From positions 27,886-78,757 of the forward strand of contig CABVRW010000011.1 in NCBI GenBank assembly GCA_902500785.1: DNA of 50,872 nucleotides, read 5' to 3'. Of this stretch, positions 8,644 to 17,405 are shown in pieces (position 1 is the stretch's first letter; the number at the start of each line of letters is the position of its first letter). Origin of the DNA: an uncultured Nitrospira sp. (GTDB taxonomy: Bacteria; Nitrospirota; Nitrospiria; Nitrospirales; Nitrospiraceae). The translations under genes and the position numbers were made by a program. Under the pieces are notes generated by a model. The model was not told the DNA's origin and did not search any database. It worked only from the letters and a program-made list of their open reading frames with translations.

Positions 8644-9021
8644 ATGGATCAATCCAATAAGCTTTCCCCCGCGCGCATCGAACTACGGCAGCACCAGCGG
8701 TGCGTCGTTCCGCCGGCGTGCCTGCTTTCGTTTGCGCCCTTTGCTCCGACCATCAGTTTTAACGGTGATGCAGAGGGCGAAGGCGTCGTCATCAACCTGT
8801 CGTCCGGTGGGTGCCAAATCAGCAGCGACATAGGGGTGAATGTAGGCGATGCGATGTCTCTGATCATCATGCTGCCTGGTGAAATCGCCCCGACAGCCAT
8901 TGATCTGGCCTTGGTACGATGGGGCAGGGAAAGGCATTTTGGCGTCGAGTTTGTGTCCATGGGGACGGTTGAACTCGATCGGCTCCGCCAATTTCTCGCT
9001 TCCATCCCTGTCTTTGAATAG
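8644..9021 (+). CDS. single-domain PilZ protein (second of three)
   Basis: A 125-residue PilZ-domain protein. The c-di-GMP motifs RQHQR (about 14-18) and NLSSGG (about 51-56) are intact. The C-terminal WGRERHFGVEFVSM strand closes the barrel. It is clearly paralogous to the 6968-7348 product in length and layout, but the sequences have diverged. It sits 145 bases after the acyltransferase and 57 bases before the third PilZ gene, so the two adjacent PilZ genes may share a transcript. No effector domain is attached. Confidence 0.85.
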   Translation: MDQSNKLSPARIELRQHQRCVVPPACLLSFAPFAPTISFNGDAEGEGVVINLSSGGCQISSDIGVNVGDAMSLIIMLPGEIAPTAIDLALVRWGRERHFGVEFVSMGTVELDRLRQFLASIPVFE

Positions 9022-9078
9022 GGCGGGGGCCGGGGCGAATGATACGTGCGTCGTGGGTGCGATGAGAAAGGAGCTCCA

Positions 9079-9411
9079 GTGGAAAACACGAAAACGTTGC
9101 GCAAGTCTCGTCGGGTCGCGATCGATTGCCGGTTGGAGTTCATCGGAGAAGATGATGTGGATGGGGCGGCGGAGGTGCTGGATCTCTCCTGTACCGGTTG
9201 TATGGCCAAGTCGGACAGCACGATGCAACCGGGACTTCGCATGAAGGTGTCCCTGTTTCTGTCGGACGGGCATGAGTGGCCGGTTCGCGTGGAAGAGGCC
9301 GTTGTTCGATGGGCGCGGGGCGGAGAGTTCGGCATGGAGTTTCTGGTCATGCGCCCCCCGCAACTCCAGCGCATCCAACAGTTCGTCATCAAGACCAGAC
9401 CGTTGGGATAA
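9079..9411 (+). CDS. single-domain PilZ protein (third of three)
   Basis: A 110-residue PilZ-domain protein with RKSRR near residue 9 and DLSCTG near 39-44, so both c-di-GMP motifs are present. The last strand reads WARGGEFGMEFLVM. The GTG at 9079 is chosen because AAAGGAG lies just upstream and the domain starts directly after it; an ATG upstream would place the ribosome site inside the gene. The next gene is mlaE, 225 bases downstream. Confidence 0.83.
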   Translation: MENTKTLRKSRRVAIDCRLEFIGEDDVDGAAEVLDLSCTGCMAKSDSTMQPGLRMKVSLFLSDGHEWPVRVEEAVVRWARGGEFGMEFLVMRPPQLQRIQQFVIKTRPLG

Positions 9412-9636
9412 GCCTCGCGTGAGGTCTCACTCTCGCCCCGTTGTTCCCTCGCCGCTCGTCGTCGTCGACCTGTCCTCATGGCATTCCTTCCGAGTGGTTC
9501 TGCGCTCGGTGGATCCTGAAGGGGCTCGTCATTGCTTTGTTTCTGATGCTTCCCCTACAATTTCCTCTGATACTGCGGCTTCCAAGCGCTAGGGCAGGCC
9601 GACGGTTCTGTTTCGGAGGGAGGCGGCTCACAGCAC

Positions 9637-10416
9637 ATGATCGAGTGGGTGGGACGCAAGACGATCGCCGGCGCGACCTACCTGGCGGCGCTGGCCACGC
9701 TCTTCTCACAAGCCGTACTGGATCTGGTACTCCCGACTCAACAGGGACGCCGGGAAACGCTGCGGGTGCTCGTCAGGCAAATTCTTTTCACAGGGGTCGA
9801 TGCCTTACCTGTGACGACCGTCATCGCGCTTTTGCTCGGCATCATCATCGTGACTCAGGCGGGGACGCAGCTTCCACGGCTTGGGGCCGGCGGCCTCGTG
9901 GGGAGCATCATCGTGGTGACCGTCATTCGCGAACTCGGCCCGTTGATCACGGCCTTCATCGTGGTCGGTCGGTCGGGAACGGCCATCGCGACGGAGTTGG
10001 GCACCATGTCGGTGACGGGCGAGGTGGTGGCGCTCCGGCTCATGGGGATTTCAATCAGTCGATTTGTCATCATGCCCCGTATGGTCGGCATGGTCCTCTC
10101 GATGCTCTGCCTGACGCTGTATTTTGATGTGGTGGCTGTGTTGGGAGGCTACCTGATCGCTGATGCGCAACTGACTATTCCGTTTTATGCGTTTGTGGAA
10201 AGTGTCACCAAGGCGCTGTCGACGACGGATGTGCTGATGACCGCCGTCAAAGGCCTGTGTTTTGGATCGGCCGTGGCAGCCGTCTGTTGTCACCACGGTC
10301 TGGCCGTTCGATCATCGTTTACGGAAGTGCCGCAGCAAACGACCCGCGCCATGATCAATTCGTTTATCCTGTGTTTACTGATCGATGTGGTCGTGACGGT
10401 ACCGCTCTACCTATGA
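9637..10416 (+). CDS. mlaE: MlaE-family ABC permease
   Basis: A 259-residue permease of the MlaE/YrbE family, the membrane subunit of the MCE phospholipid transporter. An amphipathic N-terminal helix is followed by about five membrane segments. The family hallmark region runs through RELGPLITAFIVVGRSGTAI (about 93-112) and ATELGTMSVTGE (about 113-124). Its last codons overlap the start of the ATPase gene by four bases (ATGA), so translation is coupled. It would form a dimer bound by two ATPase and six MCE subunits. Confidence 0.92.
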   Translation: MIEWVGRKTIAGATYLAALATLFSQAVLDLVLPTQQGRRETLRVLVRQILFTGVDALPVTTVIALLLGIIIVTQAGTQLPRLGAGGLVGSIIVVTVIRELGPLITAFIVVGRSGTAIATELGTMSVTGEVVALRLMGISISRFVIMPRMVGMVLSMLCLTLYFDVVAVLGGYLIADAQLTIPFYAFVESVTKALSTTDVLMTAVKGLCFGSAVAAVCCHHGLAVRSSFTEVPQQTTRAMINSFILCLLIDVVVTVPLYL

Positions 10417-11144
10417 GTGAGGCAGCCCTTGTTCTGGAGCAGGTCCGGACGCCGATGTTCGGCAGCCCTCATCACCTGGAGGTGGATCTGCGCATCGCCG
10501 CAGGCGAGTTCGTCGCGCTTGTCGGCCCGAGCCGTTCAGGGAAAAGCCTGATCATCGAGCTCGCAGCGGGGTTGGTGTCACCGGAAGCGGGCCGGGTGGT
10601 TCTGTTGGGTCATGAGTGGTCTGGAGGTTCAGAAAGTGAATACAATCCGGTGCGGATCCGAGTGGGGACTGTGCTGGAGCAACCCGGGTTGTTGAACAAT
10701 ATGACGCTGTTCAATAACGTGCTCTTGCCGCTTCGGTATCATCGTGGGGCGCTGTCCGATCGCAGTCGGGAACATGCTGTGATGGCGCAGTTGGAACGAT
10801 TGGGTTTGACACCGATGCGGGATCGGTTTCCTGCCGAACTCAGCCACGGTGAAGTGCGAAGAGGTGCCATTGCGCGGGCCTGCATGTTGGATCCTGAGGT
10901 GCTGCTGCTGGACGATCCCGTGGCCGGGGTGGATGCTGAGATGCAGTTGGTGCTCAAGGCCTATGTCGAAGAACGCAGGGCAGACCATTCGTTGACGGTG
11001 GTCGTGGCGTTGCGCGCGTGGTCGCCGTTCATCGAGGGGGCGGATCGACTGGTGGCGCTCCATGACGGCCGCGTCAAGGCCGACGGGCCTCGTGATGCGG
11101 TGGCCGAGGTCGTTCCCGAGGCGCTCAGACGATATGTGGAATAG
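10413..11144 (+). CDS. mlaF: MlaF-type ABC ATPase with degenerate catalytic motifs
   Basis: A 243-residue nucleotide-binding subunit, placed by its position between the permease and MCE genes. Walker A is normal (GPSRSGKS, 38-45) and the Q-loop glutamine is Q90. The signature reads LSHGE (143-147) and not LSGGQ. The Walker B end is LLLDDP, putting Asp168 where the catalytic Glu is expected. The H-switch position reads VVVALRAW, with Leu200 in place of His. ATP binding therefore looks possible but hydrolysis is likely weak or altered. The ATG at 10413 overlaps the mlaE stop. The frame and length are intact, so this is not a simple pseudogene. Confidence 0.87.
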   Translation: MSEAALVLEQVRTPMFGSPHHLEVDLRIAAGEFVALVGPSRSGKSLIIELAAGLVSPEAGRVVLLGHEWSGGSESEYNPVRIRVGTVLEQPGLLNNMTLFNNVLLPLRYHRGALSDRSREHAVMAQLERLGLTPMRDRFPAELSHGEVRRGAIARACMLDPEVLLLDDPVAGVDAEMQLVLKAYVEERRADHSLTVVVALRAWSPFIEGADRLVALHDGRVKADGPRDAVAEVVPEALRRYVE

Positions 11145-11190
11145 ACCGCGTCCTGCCGAGGCGGTCCAGCGAGACTGAGAGGTGATGGAC

Positions 11191-12180
11191 ATGCATTATT
11201 CACATCGGCTATCCAGCGGGCGATTGGCTCAAATCGTCGGCACATTCGTGCTGATTCCCGTTCTGATTCTGGCGGTGGCCGGTTTTTGGATGTCGAAGAC
11301 CGAGCATCTCTTCGAGCCGAAGTACCACCTCATGTCCAGCCTCAGTAAGTCTTATGGTCTGGAGCCGGGAGCGCCGGTCGTGGTCTCCGGGATTCGGATC
11401 GGGAGGGTGAAACAAGTGGATCTTAACGCTCGCGGGACGGTTGACCTGACCCTGCAATTGTCGACTCGGTACCAGGAGATGGTAAAGAGCAACTCGGAGC
11501 TTCGGATCACCAAGAGCGGGGTGGTGGTGGGCCAAACTCAAGTCGATATCGGAGCGGGGACCGCCAGCAGTCCGGTATTGACCGACGGCGGCACGATTCG
11601 CGCCGTTGAACCGAGAGACATCGGGGATCTCCTCAACGAGGTTGAACCGGTGCTGATGGCCGTGAAGCAGACACTGTTGCGGGTGGAAACCATTACTCAG
11701 GATCTGCAGGGTGGGCTGAAAGCCGGCGGCAAGGCGTTGGAGCAGGTGGCGTTGGCGACGCAGGATCTGCCGGCGGTCGTGGCGTCGGTTCAGCGCACGA
11801 TCGCATCGGTAGAGCAGACAGCGACCACCCTGCCCGCCATGACCGGCTCGATTCAGCGCACGTTGGGCGTCGTGGATCGTGTTACGGCAGACATGCAGCG
11901 CACTACCAGTCGATTGCCCACTATTTTAGACACGGCGCAATCCACACTCACCAGCGTGAAGCGTCTCTCCGATTCGGTGGGTGAGGTGAGTCAGGAACTG
12001 CTTCCCGTCATTCAGACGGCTGAGACCATGCTGGCAGACGTGTCGACCCTGGTGCGCGGCGCAAAGCAGACATTTCCCTTTAACCGATTTGCTCAGAACG
12101 CCGGGCCTGCGCCGAAACCGGAAGGTGCCATGTCCGCGACTGGGCCTCCGAGCTTGCGTGGGGATCACGTGCGCCGATGA
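11191..12180 (+). CDS. mlaD: MlaD-like MCE-domain protein
   Basis: A 329-residue membrane-anchored MCE protein. One N-terminal membrane segment (about residues 12-32) is followed by an MCE domain (about 38-120) with the conserved GLEPGAPVVVSGIRIGRV and SGVVVGQTQVDI. A long helical region with repeated spacing (QRTIASVEQTATTLP, QRTLGVVDRVTADM) runs to about residue 300. In MlaD a hexameric ring forms the lipid channel. This protein has a longer C-terminal coiled region than E. coli MlaD, resembling the tube-forming MCE proteins. The ATG at 11191 suits the GAGAGG eight bases upstream. It overlaps the next gene by four bases. Confidence 0.9.
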   Translation: MHYSHRLSSGRLAQIVGTFVLIPVLILAVAGFWMSKTEHLFEPKYHLMSSLSKSYGLEPGAPVVVSGIRIGRVKQVDLNARGTVDLTLQLSTRYQEMVKSNSELRITKSGVVVGQTQVDIGAGTASSPVLTDGGTIRAVEPRDIGDLLNEVEPVLMAVKQTLLRVETITQDLQGGLKAGGKALEQVALATQDLPAVVASVQRTIASVEQTATTLPAMTGSIQRTLGVVDRVTADMQRTTSRLPTILDTAQSTLTSVKRLSDSVGEVSQELLPVIQTAETMLADVSTLVRGAKQTFPFNRFAQNAGPAPKPEGAMSATGPPSLRGDHVRR

Positions 12181-13136
12181 TCGCAACGAGACATGGGTGT
12201 GCCGCAGGCGTCTGCGGCGTTGCGTTGTGCCTGCTGCTTGGATGCGCGAATCCGCCTCCGCCACAGCCTCTCGCACCCTCGCCTCGGCCGCTGGCCACCC
12301 GGGTTCATGCGTTCCGTCTGCAGGGAGATCGTTGGTTGGCGCGGGGAGACCTGGCACGTGCGGAGGAAGCCTATGAAGAGGCCCGCAAGATGGCCGAGAG
12401 TCTCGATGACGTGACGGGGCGTATCAGTGTGCTCAATGATCTGGGGCACGTGGCGTTCGACCGAGGTGCCATGCACGAGGCGATCGCGTTTCACCAGCGG
12501 GCCGTCGCCCTGGCACAACAGTTTGGCGAGACAGAGCTCTGGATCGTCGCTCTCACCGCCTTGGGGGCCGCAGAATATCATGAGGGACACATCGATGTGT
12601 CCGGACAACGGTATCAACAGGCGCTGGATCTGCTCCAGCAGTGGCCGGACCAGCGAACTGAAGCTATTCTCAGAAATAATCTCGGATTGGTGCGGCAGGC
12701 GAAGGGGGAAATGGAGCAGGCCGGACAATTGTTTCGTCAGGCGATGACCTTGAACCAAGCCGCGGGACATCTTGAGGCCGAGGCCAGCAATCACGTGAAT
12801 CTCGGGATTCTGGCGGAGGAACGCCACGAGTATGAGACCGCGGAGCAAGCGTTCGAGCGAGCCCTGGAGTTGGATAAGACCGCGAAGCGGCGAACGGAGA
12901 TCGCCGCCGATCTGCTGCGGCTGAGCCGGATCGCGGAACGCCGGGGGTTCTCCGATCGGGCGATGGGTTATGCTGAGCGGGCCTACCGTAGCTTCCTGGC
13001 GCAGGGAGATCAGTCTCAGGCGGTCGAGGCGCTCGCGCTTGCCGTGGGTTACGCCAGGAAATTGGGACACGGAGGGGAGGTGGCGCGGCTGGAGAAGGAA
13101 CTGAGTGGCCTGACCCCATCCCGATCCGGGCGGTAG
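12177..13136 (+). CDS. TPR-repeat lipoprotein of the Mla operon
   Basis: A 319-residue protein with a lipoprotein signal ending in LLLGC (Cys23), a Pro-rich linker, then six to seven tetratricopeptide repeats over about 45-300. Repeats are visible as successive pairs such as GDLARAEEAYEEARKMAE, GAMHEAIAFHQRAVALA and HEYETAEQAFERALELD. The start codon overlaps the mlaD stop (ATGA), so it belongs to the mlaE-mlaF-mlaD operon. It occupies the place of other accessory lipoproteins in MCE operons. A role as an outer-membrane tether or assembly factor is inference. Confidence 0.87.
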   Translation: MIATRHGCAAGVCGVALCLLLGCANPPPPQPLAPSPRPLATRVHAFRLQGDRWLARGDLARAEEAYEEARKMAESLDDVTGRISVLNDLGHVAFDRGAMHEAIAFHQRAVALAQQFGETELWIVALTALGAAEYHEGHIDVSGQRYQQALDLLQQWPDQRTEAILRNNLGLVRQAKGEMEQAGQLFRQAMTLNQAAGHLEAEASNHVNLGILAEERHEYETAEQAFERALELDKTAKRRTEIAADLLRLSRIAERRGFSDRAMGYAERAYRSFLAQGDQSQAVEALALAVGYARKLGHGGEVARLEKELSGLTPSRSGR

Positions 13137-13165
13137 GATGTTCGCCCGATTGTCGGTCTGAGTGG

Positions 13166-15493
13166 CTACTTGATCGCGACGGCTTTGACCTCTTTGTAGG
13201 TCGTGTGGCCTTGCAACACTTTTTGGATACCGTCTTGGACCAGAGTGGTCATGCCTTCCGCCATGCCGGCTTTCAGCATTTCGTCGGTTTTCGCTTTGTT
13301 CTGAATCAATTTTTTCATTTGATCCGTGCCTAGGAGCAGCTCGTGCAGCGCCACGCGGCCTTTCAGGCCTGTGCGATTGCACGTGTCGCACCCCTTGCCT
13401 CGGTAGAGCCGGAAGTTGGCATCGAATTTGATGTCCAGCGGGTCCCAGTATTCGAGACCATATCCCAACCGCAGTTCGTCATATTCCTCTTTTGACGGCT
13501 GATACGCTTCTCGGCAGTCCTTGCAAATCCGTCGCGCGAGACGCTGGGCGAGGACTCCCAGCATGGCGTCGGCAAAACTGAACGAGTCGCAACCCATGTC
13601 CAGCAGTCGGGTGATGGTTTCCACCGCGCTGTTGGTGTGCAAGGTGCTGAGCACCAAGTGACCGGTCAGCGAGGCCTCGATTCCTGTGTCCGCAGTTTCT
13701 TTGTCCCGCATTTCGCCGACCATGATGACATCCGGATCGGCCCGGAGAAATGCGCGCATGGCCGCGGCGAAAGTGAAGCCGATTTTGGCATGCACCTGTA
13801 CCTGGCGCAGGCCATATTGCGTGATTTCGACGGGGTCTTCCGCTGTCCAGATCTTGATGTCCGGCGTGTTGATGTAGCCGAGAACGGAGTGCAGCGTGGT
13901 GGTTTTTCCGGATCCGGTCGGTCCGACGCAGAGAATAATGCCGTAAGGCTTTTCCGCGATACTCTTGATCTCGCGCAGGTTTCGCTCCGAGAAGCCCATT
14001 TTGTCGACCGGCAACGGTTCGCTCGCGGCCAGAATACGCATGACCACGTCTTCGTTATAGCCGGCGGTCGGAATGGTGGCGACACGCAACTCGATTTCCT
14101 TGTTTTCGCCGATCTTGAATTTGATCTTCCCGTCCTGGGGTTTTCGCCGTTCGGCAATATCGAGACTCGCCATGATTTTGAGGCGGGAGACGATGGCACG
14201 GCGATAACTCGGTGGAATTTTCATGTATTCGAAGCAGTCGCCGTCGACTCGAAACCGTACGAGGGTATCGCGCTTTTCCCCGTACGGTTCGATGTGGATG
14301 TCGGAGGTGCCTTGTCGGAAGGCGTCGGCGATGATTTGGTTCGCCAGACGTACGATGGCGTTGTCGTTTTCGTCGAGCCCTGCGCTTGACGCATCTTCTT
14401 GCGCTTCAAGTTGGGATTCGTTGACCAGTTCGCCGAGAATGTCGGAGACATTCTCGTTCATCTTGCTGGTGATGTCTGGGCTTCCCGTGGTGCTTGCCAG
14501 GAACAGGGAGATATCGCGACGCAGACTGACGGCGAAGCGGATATTCAGGCCCGGGAAAGTGCGTTTGATGTCTTGCACACGATCCAGATCACCGGGGTCG
14601 TCGGTCAAGATTTCAATCGCCGCACGGTCCCGCTTGAGGGGCATCCAGTGATTTTTCTTCAGATAGTCGACATTGAGGTTTTTGAGCAGCTCAATATCGA
14701 CGATCGTCCGCTCGTTGTACTCGATGTAGGGGCACTTGTGAAAATTAGCGAGCGACTTGCCGAGTTCGGCCTTCGGAACTTTATACTTCTCAATGAGCAG
14801 GGATTCGATGTCGGTGGTCCCTTTTTTGGCCTCTGCGAGCGCATTGTCCAGATCGTTCTGTACGATCTTTCCATTGGTCAGCAGATAGTCGAATTTTGAA
14901 GGAGGCTTTTTTGACGTTTTTCGAAGCGCGTAAAAAGCGGTCCCCAGAGCCTTGGCTATCTCTGCGACACATTCTTCATCTTTGCGCGTGAACCGTCCGC
15001 CGCTCTTTTTGTTGAGCAGCTGGATCACACCCATGAGATATTTATTTTCGGCGACGACGGGATACGTGAGCACCTGCTTGGTCTTGAAGCCGGTGTTCTT
15101 GTCGTACGTGGCGTCGTGAGAAAGCGACGGGTGGATCGCGCTGAGCTCGATCAGGCTGTACGCGTCGCCGACATTGACCGGGCGCAGGTACTTGGCGCAG
15201 AACCCGGCGAGACTCTGTTCCGTGATCGGGATGCGGACTTCCTGAACGGTGTCGAGGTGGGGAATTTTAGAGAAGATCTCCTTCTTTTCCGAATCCACCA
15301 CGAACAGTGTGAGATCTTCCGCGTCGAAACAGCTCAGGAATTCATGGCGCAGATCCAGGAGGATGTGGTCGACGTCGGACGCCGCGAGGATTTGTGCGCT
15401 GATCCGTTTGACGTTTTCGGCGAAGCCGGATTTGAGTGCGGCATCGCCTACACCAGGCAGCGGGGCTTTGGGCTGCATCGAGTGGTCTCCCAA
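13166..15493 (-). CDS. GspE/PilB-type secretion ATPase with an N-terminal GAF domain
   Basis: A 775-residue hexameric motor ATPase of the type II secretion/type IV pilus family. It has a GAF-like sensor domain at about 20-190, a GspE N-terminal domain at about 200-340 and the ATPase core at about 370-770. The core contains Walker A GPTGSGKTTTL near 525, Walker B-region DVIMVGEMRDKET near 585 and the His box STLHTNS. Two CxxC pairs (CKDC, CDTC) form the tetracysteine zinc element typical of GspE/PilB. No pilus or secretion genes flank it here. The GAF fusion suggests the motor is regulated by a small ligand. It converges on the TPR lipoprotein gene. Confidence 0.9.
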   Translation of the reverse strand: MGDHSMQPKAPLPGVGDAALKSGFAENVKRISAQILAASDVDHILLDLRHEFLSCFDAEDLTLFVVDSEKKEIFSKIPHLDTVQEVRIPITEQSLAGFCAKYLRPVNVGDAYSLIELSAIHPSLSHDATYDKNTGFKTKQVLTYPVVAENKYLMGVIQLLNKKSGGRFTRKDEECVAEIAKALGTAFYALRKTSKKPPSKFDYLLTNGKIVQNDLDNALAEAKKGTTDIESLLIEKYKVPKAELGKSLANFHKCPYIEYNERTIVDIELLKNLNVDYLKKNHWMPLKRDRAAIEILTDDPGDLDRVQDIKRTFPGLNIRFAVSLRRDISLFLASTTGSPDITSKMNENVSDILGELVNESQLEAQEDASSAGLDENDNAIVRLANQIIADAFRQGTSDIHIEPYGEKRDTLVRFRVDGDCFEYMKIPPSYRRAIVSRLKIMASLDIAERRKPQDGKIKFKIGENKEIELRVATIPTAGYNEDVVMRILAASEPLPVDKMGFSERNLREIKSIAEKPYGIILCVGPTGSGKTTTLHSVLGYINTPDIKIWTAEDPVEITQYGLRQVQVHAKIGFTFAAAMRAFLRADPDVIMVGEMRDKETADTGIEASLTGHLVLSTLHTNSAVETITRLLDMGCDSFSFADAMLGVLAQRLARRICKDCREAYQPSKEEYDELRLGYGLEYWDPLDIKFDANFRLYRGKGCDTCNRTGLKGRVALHELLLGTDQMKKLIQNKAKTDEMLKAGMAEGMTTLVQDGIQKVLQGHTTYKEVKAVAIK

Positions 15494-15692
15494 ACGGTTG
15501 GCACGAAGAGCGATTGCGGTGTCGGCCGGGAACTGAATGCCGGGCGTCTTCCGTCTGAGTCAGTGTAGCGCAATGCACAGTCAAGGCAAGCAAAAGCCAC
15601 TTTCCCAAACCGGTTGTGCCGGGTACGGTCACATGTGTCGGGAGGCGAGAGCACGCGTCGCTAGCTGACAATGATCGACGCTGGGAATTGAT

Positions 15693-17399
15693 TTAGGAGT
15701 CGGCTTGGAGTAATGAACCCAATAGTGAAAGAACCTGGTCGGGAGCGATTTTTTGGGTCACGCCTGTGTGACGAAATTTGAGTTCCACCTGGCCTTGCGC
15801 CAGTCCCTTTTCTCCGATGACCAGGTGATAGGGAGCGCCGATCAGGTCGGCGTCGTTGAATTTGACCCCGGCTCGCTCGTCGCGGTCGTCCCACAGTACT
15901 TCAATGCCGGACTTTTGCATGGCGTGATAGAGGGTGTCGGCTAGTTGAGTGACTGGTTGAGACTGGCTGAGCGGAAGCAGGGTGACATGAAAGGGCGCGA
16001 TGGGAACCGGCCACTTGATGCCCTTCGCGTCATGATTCTGCTCGACTGAGGCGGCCGCGGTTCGACTGACGCCGATTCCGTAACAACCCATGATCGCCAG
16101 TTGTTCCTGTCCCTGCGCGTCCAGGAAGGTGGCCTTCATTGCCTGACTGTACTTTGTCCCCAACATAAAGACATGGCCGACTTCGATGCCTTTGGCGGTC
16201 TTCAGGGTGCCGTCTTTGCGAGGGGAGCAATCGCCGGCCCGCGCATTGCGGAGATCAGCGAACTGATCCACCTTGAAGTCGCGTTCCCAATTGGCGTCTA
16301 CGAAGTGGGTGTCGGCCTGATTGGCACCGACGACGAAGTTGGCCATGGGCTTCACGGCCCAGTCACCCAGGATGCGGACCTGCTTCAGTCCGACCGGTCC
16401 TACAAATCCGATCGGCGCGCCGGTCAGACCGGGAACCAGTTCAGGTTTGAGAAGCTCCAGCTCAGGGACGCCAAGAAGGCGTTTGACCTTGATTTCATTG
16501 ACCTCGTGATCGCCTCGAACCAGGACGGCCACCGTTTCTTTGCCTGCACTGTACAGCAACGTTTTGACCAGGTGTTGTGGCTCGATTTTTAGGAAGGTAG
16601 TGACTTCCTCAACGCTTCGTCGTCCCGGTGTTGAGACCGTCGTGAGCGGGCGGTGAGCGGCCTGGTCGGATGTCTCCGGAGGGAGTACTTCGGCCCGTTC
16701 GACGTTGGCGGCGTAGGTGCCGTCCTCGCTGTAGACGATGGTCTCTTCGCCCGTCTCGGCCAGCACCATGAACTCATGCGAGGAGGTGCCTCCGATGAGC
16801 CCGGTGTCGGCTTCCACGGGGCGAAAGGTGAGCCCGCAGCGCGTGAAAATACGGTTGTACGCGTCGTACATTTTTTGATAGTTCAGCTTGGCTCCGGCTT
16901 CATCTCGATCGAAACTGTAGGCATCTTTCATGATGAATTCGCGCCCGCGCATCAAGCCGAAGCGTGGACGGATCTCGTCCCTGAATTTTGTCTGGATCTG
17001 ATAGAAATTCAACGGCATCTGCCGATATGAGCGGACTTCTCGGCGGAACAGGTCGGTGATCACTTCTTCGTGTGTCGGTCCCAGGCAGAAATCGCGCTCA
17101 TGCCTGTCCTTAAACCGGAGCAGCTCCTTGCCGTAAAAGTCCCAGCGCCCTGTTTCACGCCACAGTTCGGCCGGGGAGGCCACCGGCATGAGCAGTTCCT
17201 GCGCGCCGGCGCGATTCATCTCTTCGCGAACGATGCGCTCAATTTTCCGGAGCACTCGCAGGCCGAGCGGGAGGTAGGTGTAAATCCCGGCCGCCACCTT
17301 TCGAATCAGACCGGCGCGCAGCATGAGGCGATGACTGACCGTTTCAGCCTCGCCCGGATCTTCTCGTAATGTGGGAATGAAAGTTTCGGAGACGCGCAT
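15693..17399 (-). CDS. proS: prolyl-tRNA synthetase
   Basis: A 568-residue bacterial-type class II prolyl-tRNA synthetase, which charges tRNA-Pro in the cytoplasm. Motif 1 lies in the LRVLRKIERIVREEMNRAGAQ area (about 47-67). Motif 2 is around FRDEIRPRFGLMRGREF (about 138-154). The insertion (editing) domain follows at about 230-390, motif 3 near GIGVSRTAAAS, and the anticodon-binding domain after about 470. Length matches the prokaryotic form with the editing insert. It is last in the uppS-cdsA-dxr-rseP-proS operon, six bases after rseP. Confidence 0.97.
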   Translation of the reverse strand: MRVSETFIPTLREDPGEAETVSHRLMLRAGLIRKVAAGIYTYLPLGLRVLRKIERIVREEMNRAGAQELLMPVASPAELWRETGRWDFYGKELLRFKDRHERDFCLGPTHEEVITDLFRREVRSYRQMPLNFYQIQTKFRDEIRPRFGLMRGREFIMKDAYSFDRDEAGAKLNYQKMYDAYNRIFTRCGLTFRPVEADTGLIGGTSSHEFMVLAETGEETIVYSEDGTYAANVERAEVLPPETSDQAAHRPLTTVSTPGRRSVEEVTTFLKIEPQHLVKTLLYSAGKETVAVLVRGDHEVNEIKVKRLLGVPELELLKPELVPGLTGAPIGFVGPVGLKQVRILGDWAVKPMANFVVGANQADTHFVDANWERDFKVDQFADLRNARAGDCSPRKDGTLKTAKGIEVGHVFMLGTKYSQAMKATFLDAQGQEQLAIMGCYGIGVSRTAAASVEQNHDAKGIKWPVPIAPFHVTLLPLSQSQPVTQLADTLYHAMQKSGIEVLWDDRDERAGVKFNDADLIGAPYHLVIGEKGLAQGQVELKFRHTGVTQKIAPDQVLSLLGSLLQADS

Positions 17400-17405
17400 G
17401 TGGGC

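Noticed and set aside
7536-8645. Long reverse frame opposite the LpxL-type gene
   Set aside because: It is a shadow of a well-supported forward gene and matches nothing known.
10257-10412. Earlier start for mlaF inside mlaE
   Set aside because: It would add 52 residues without homology; the ATGA overlap at 10413 gives the normal ATPase N terminus.
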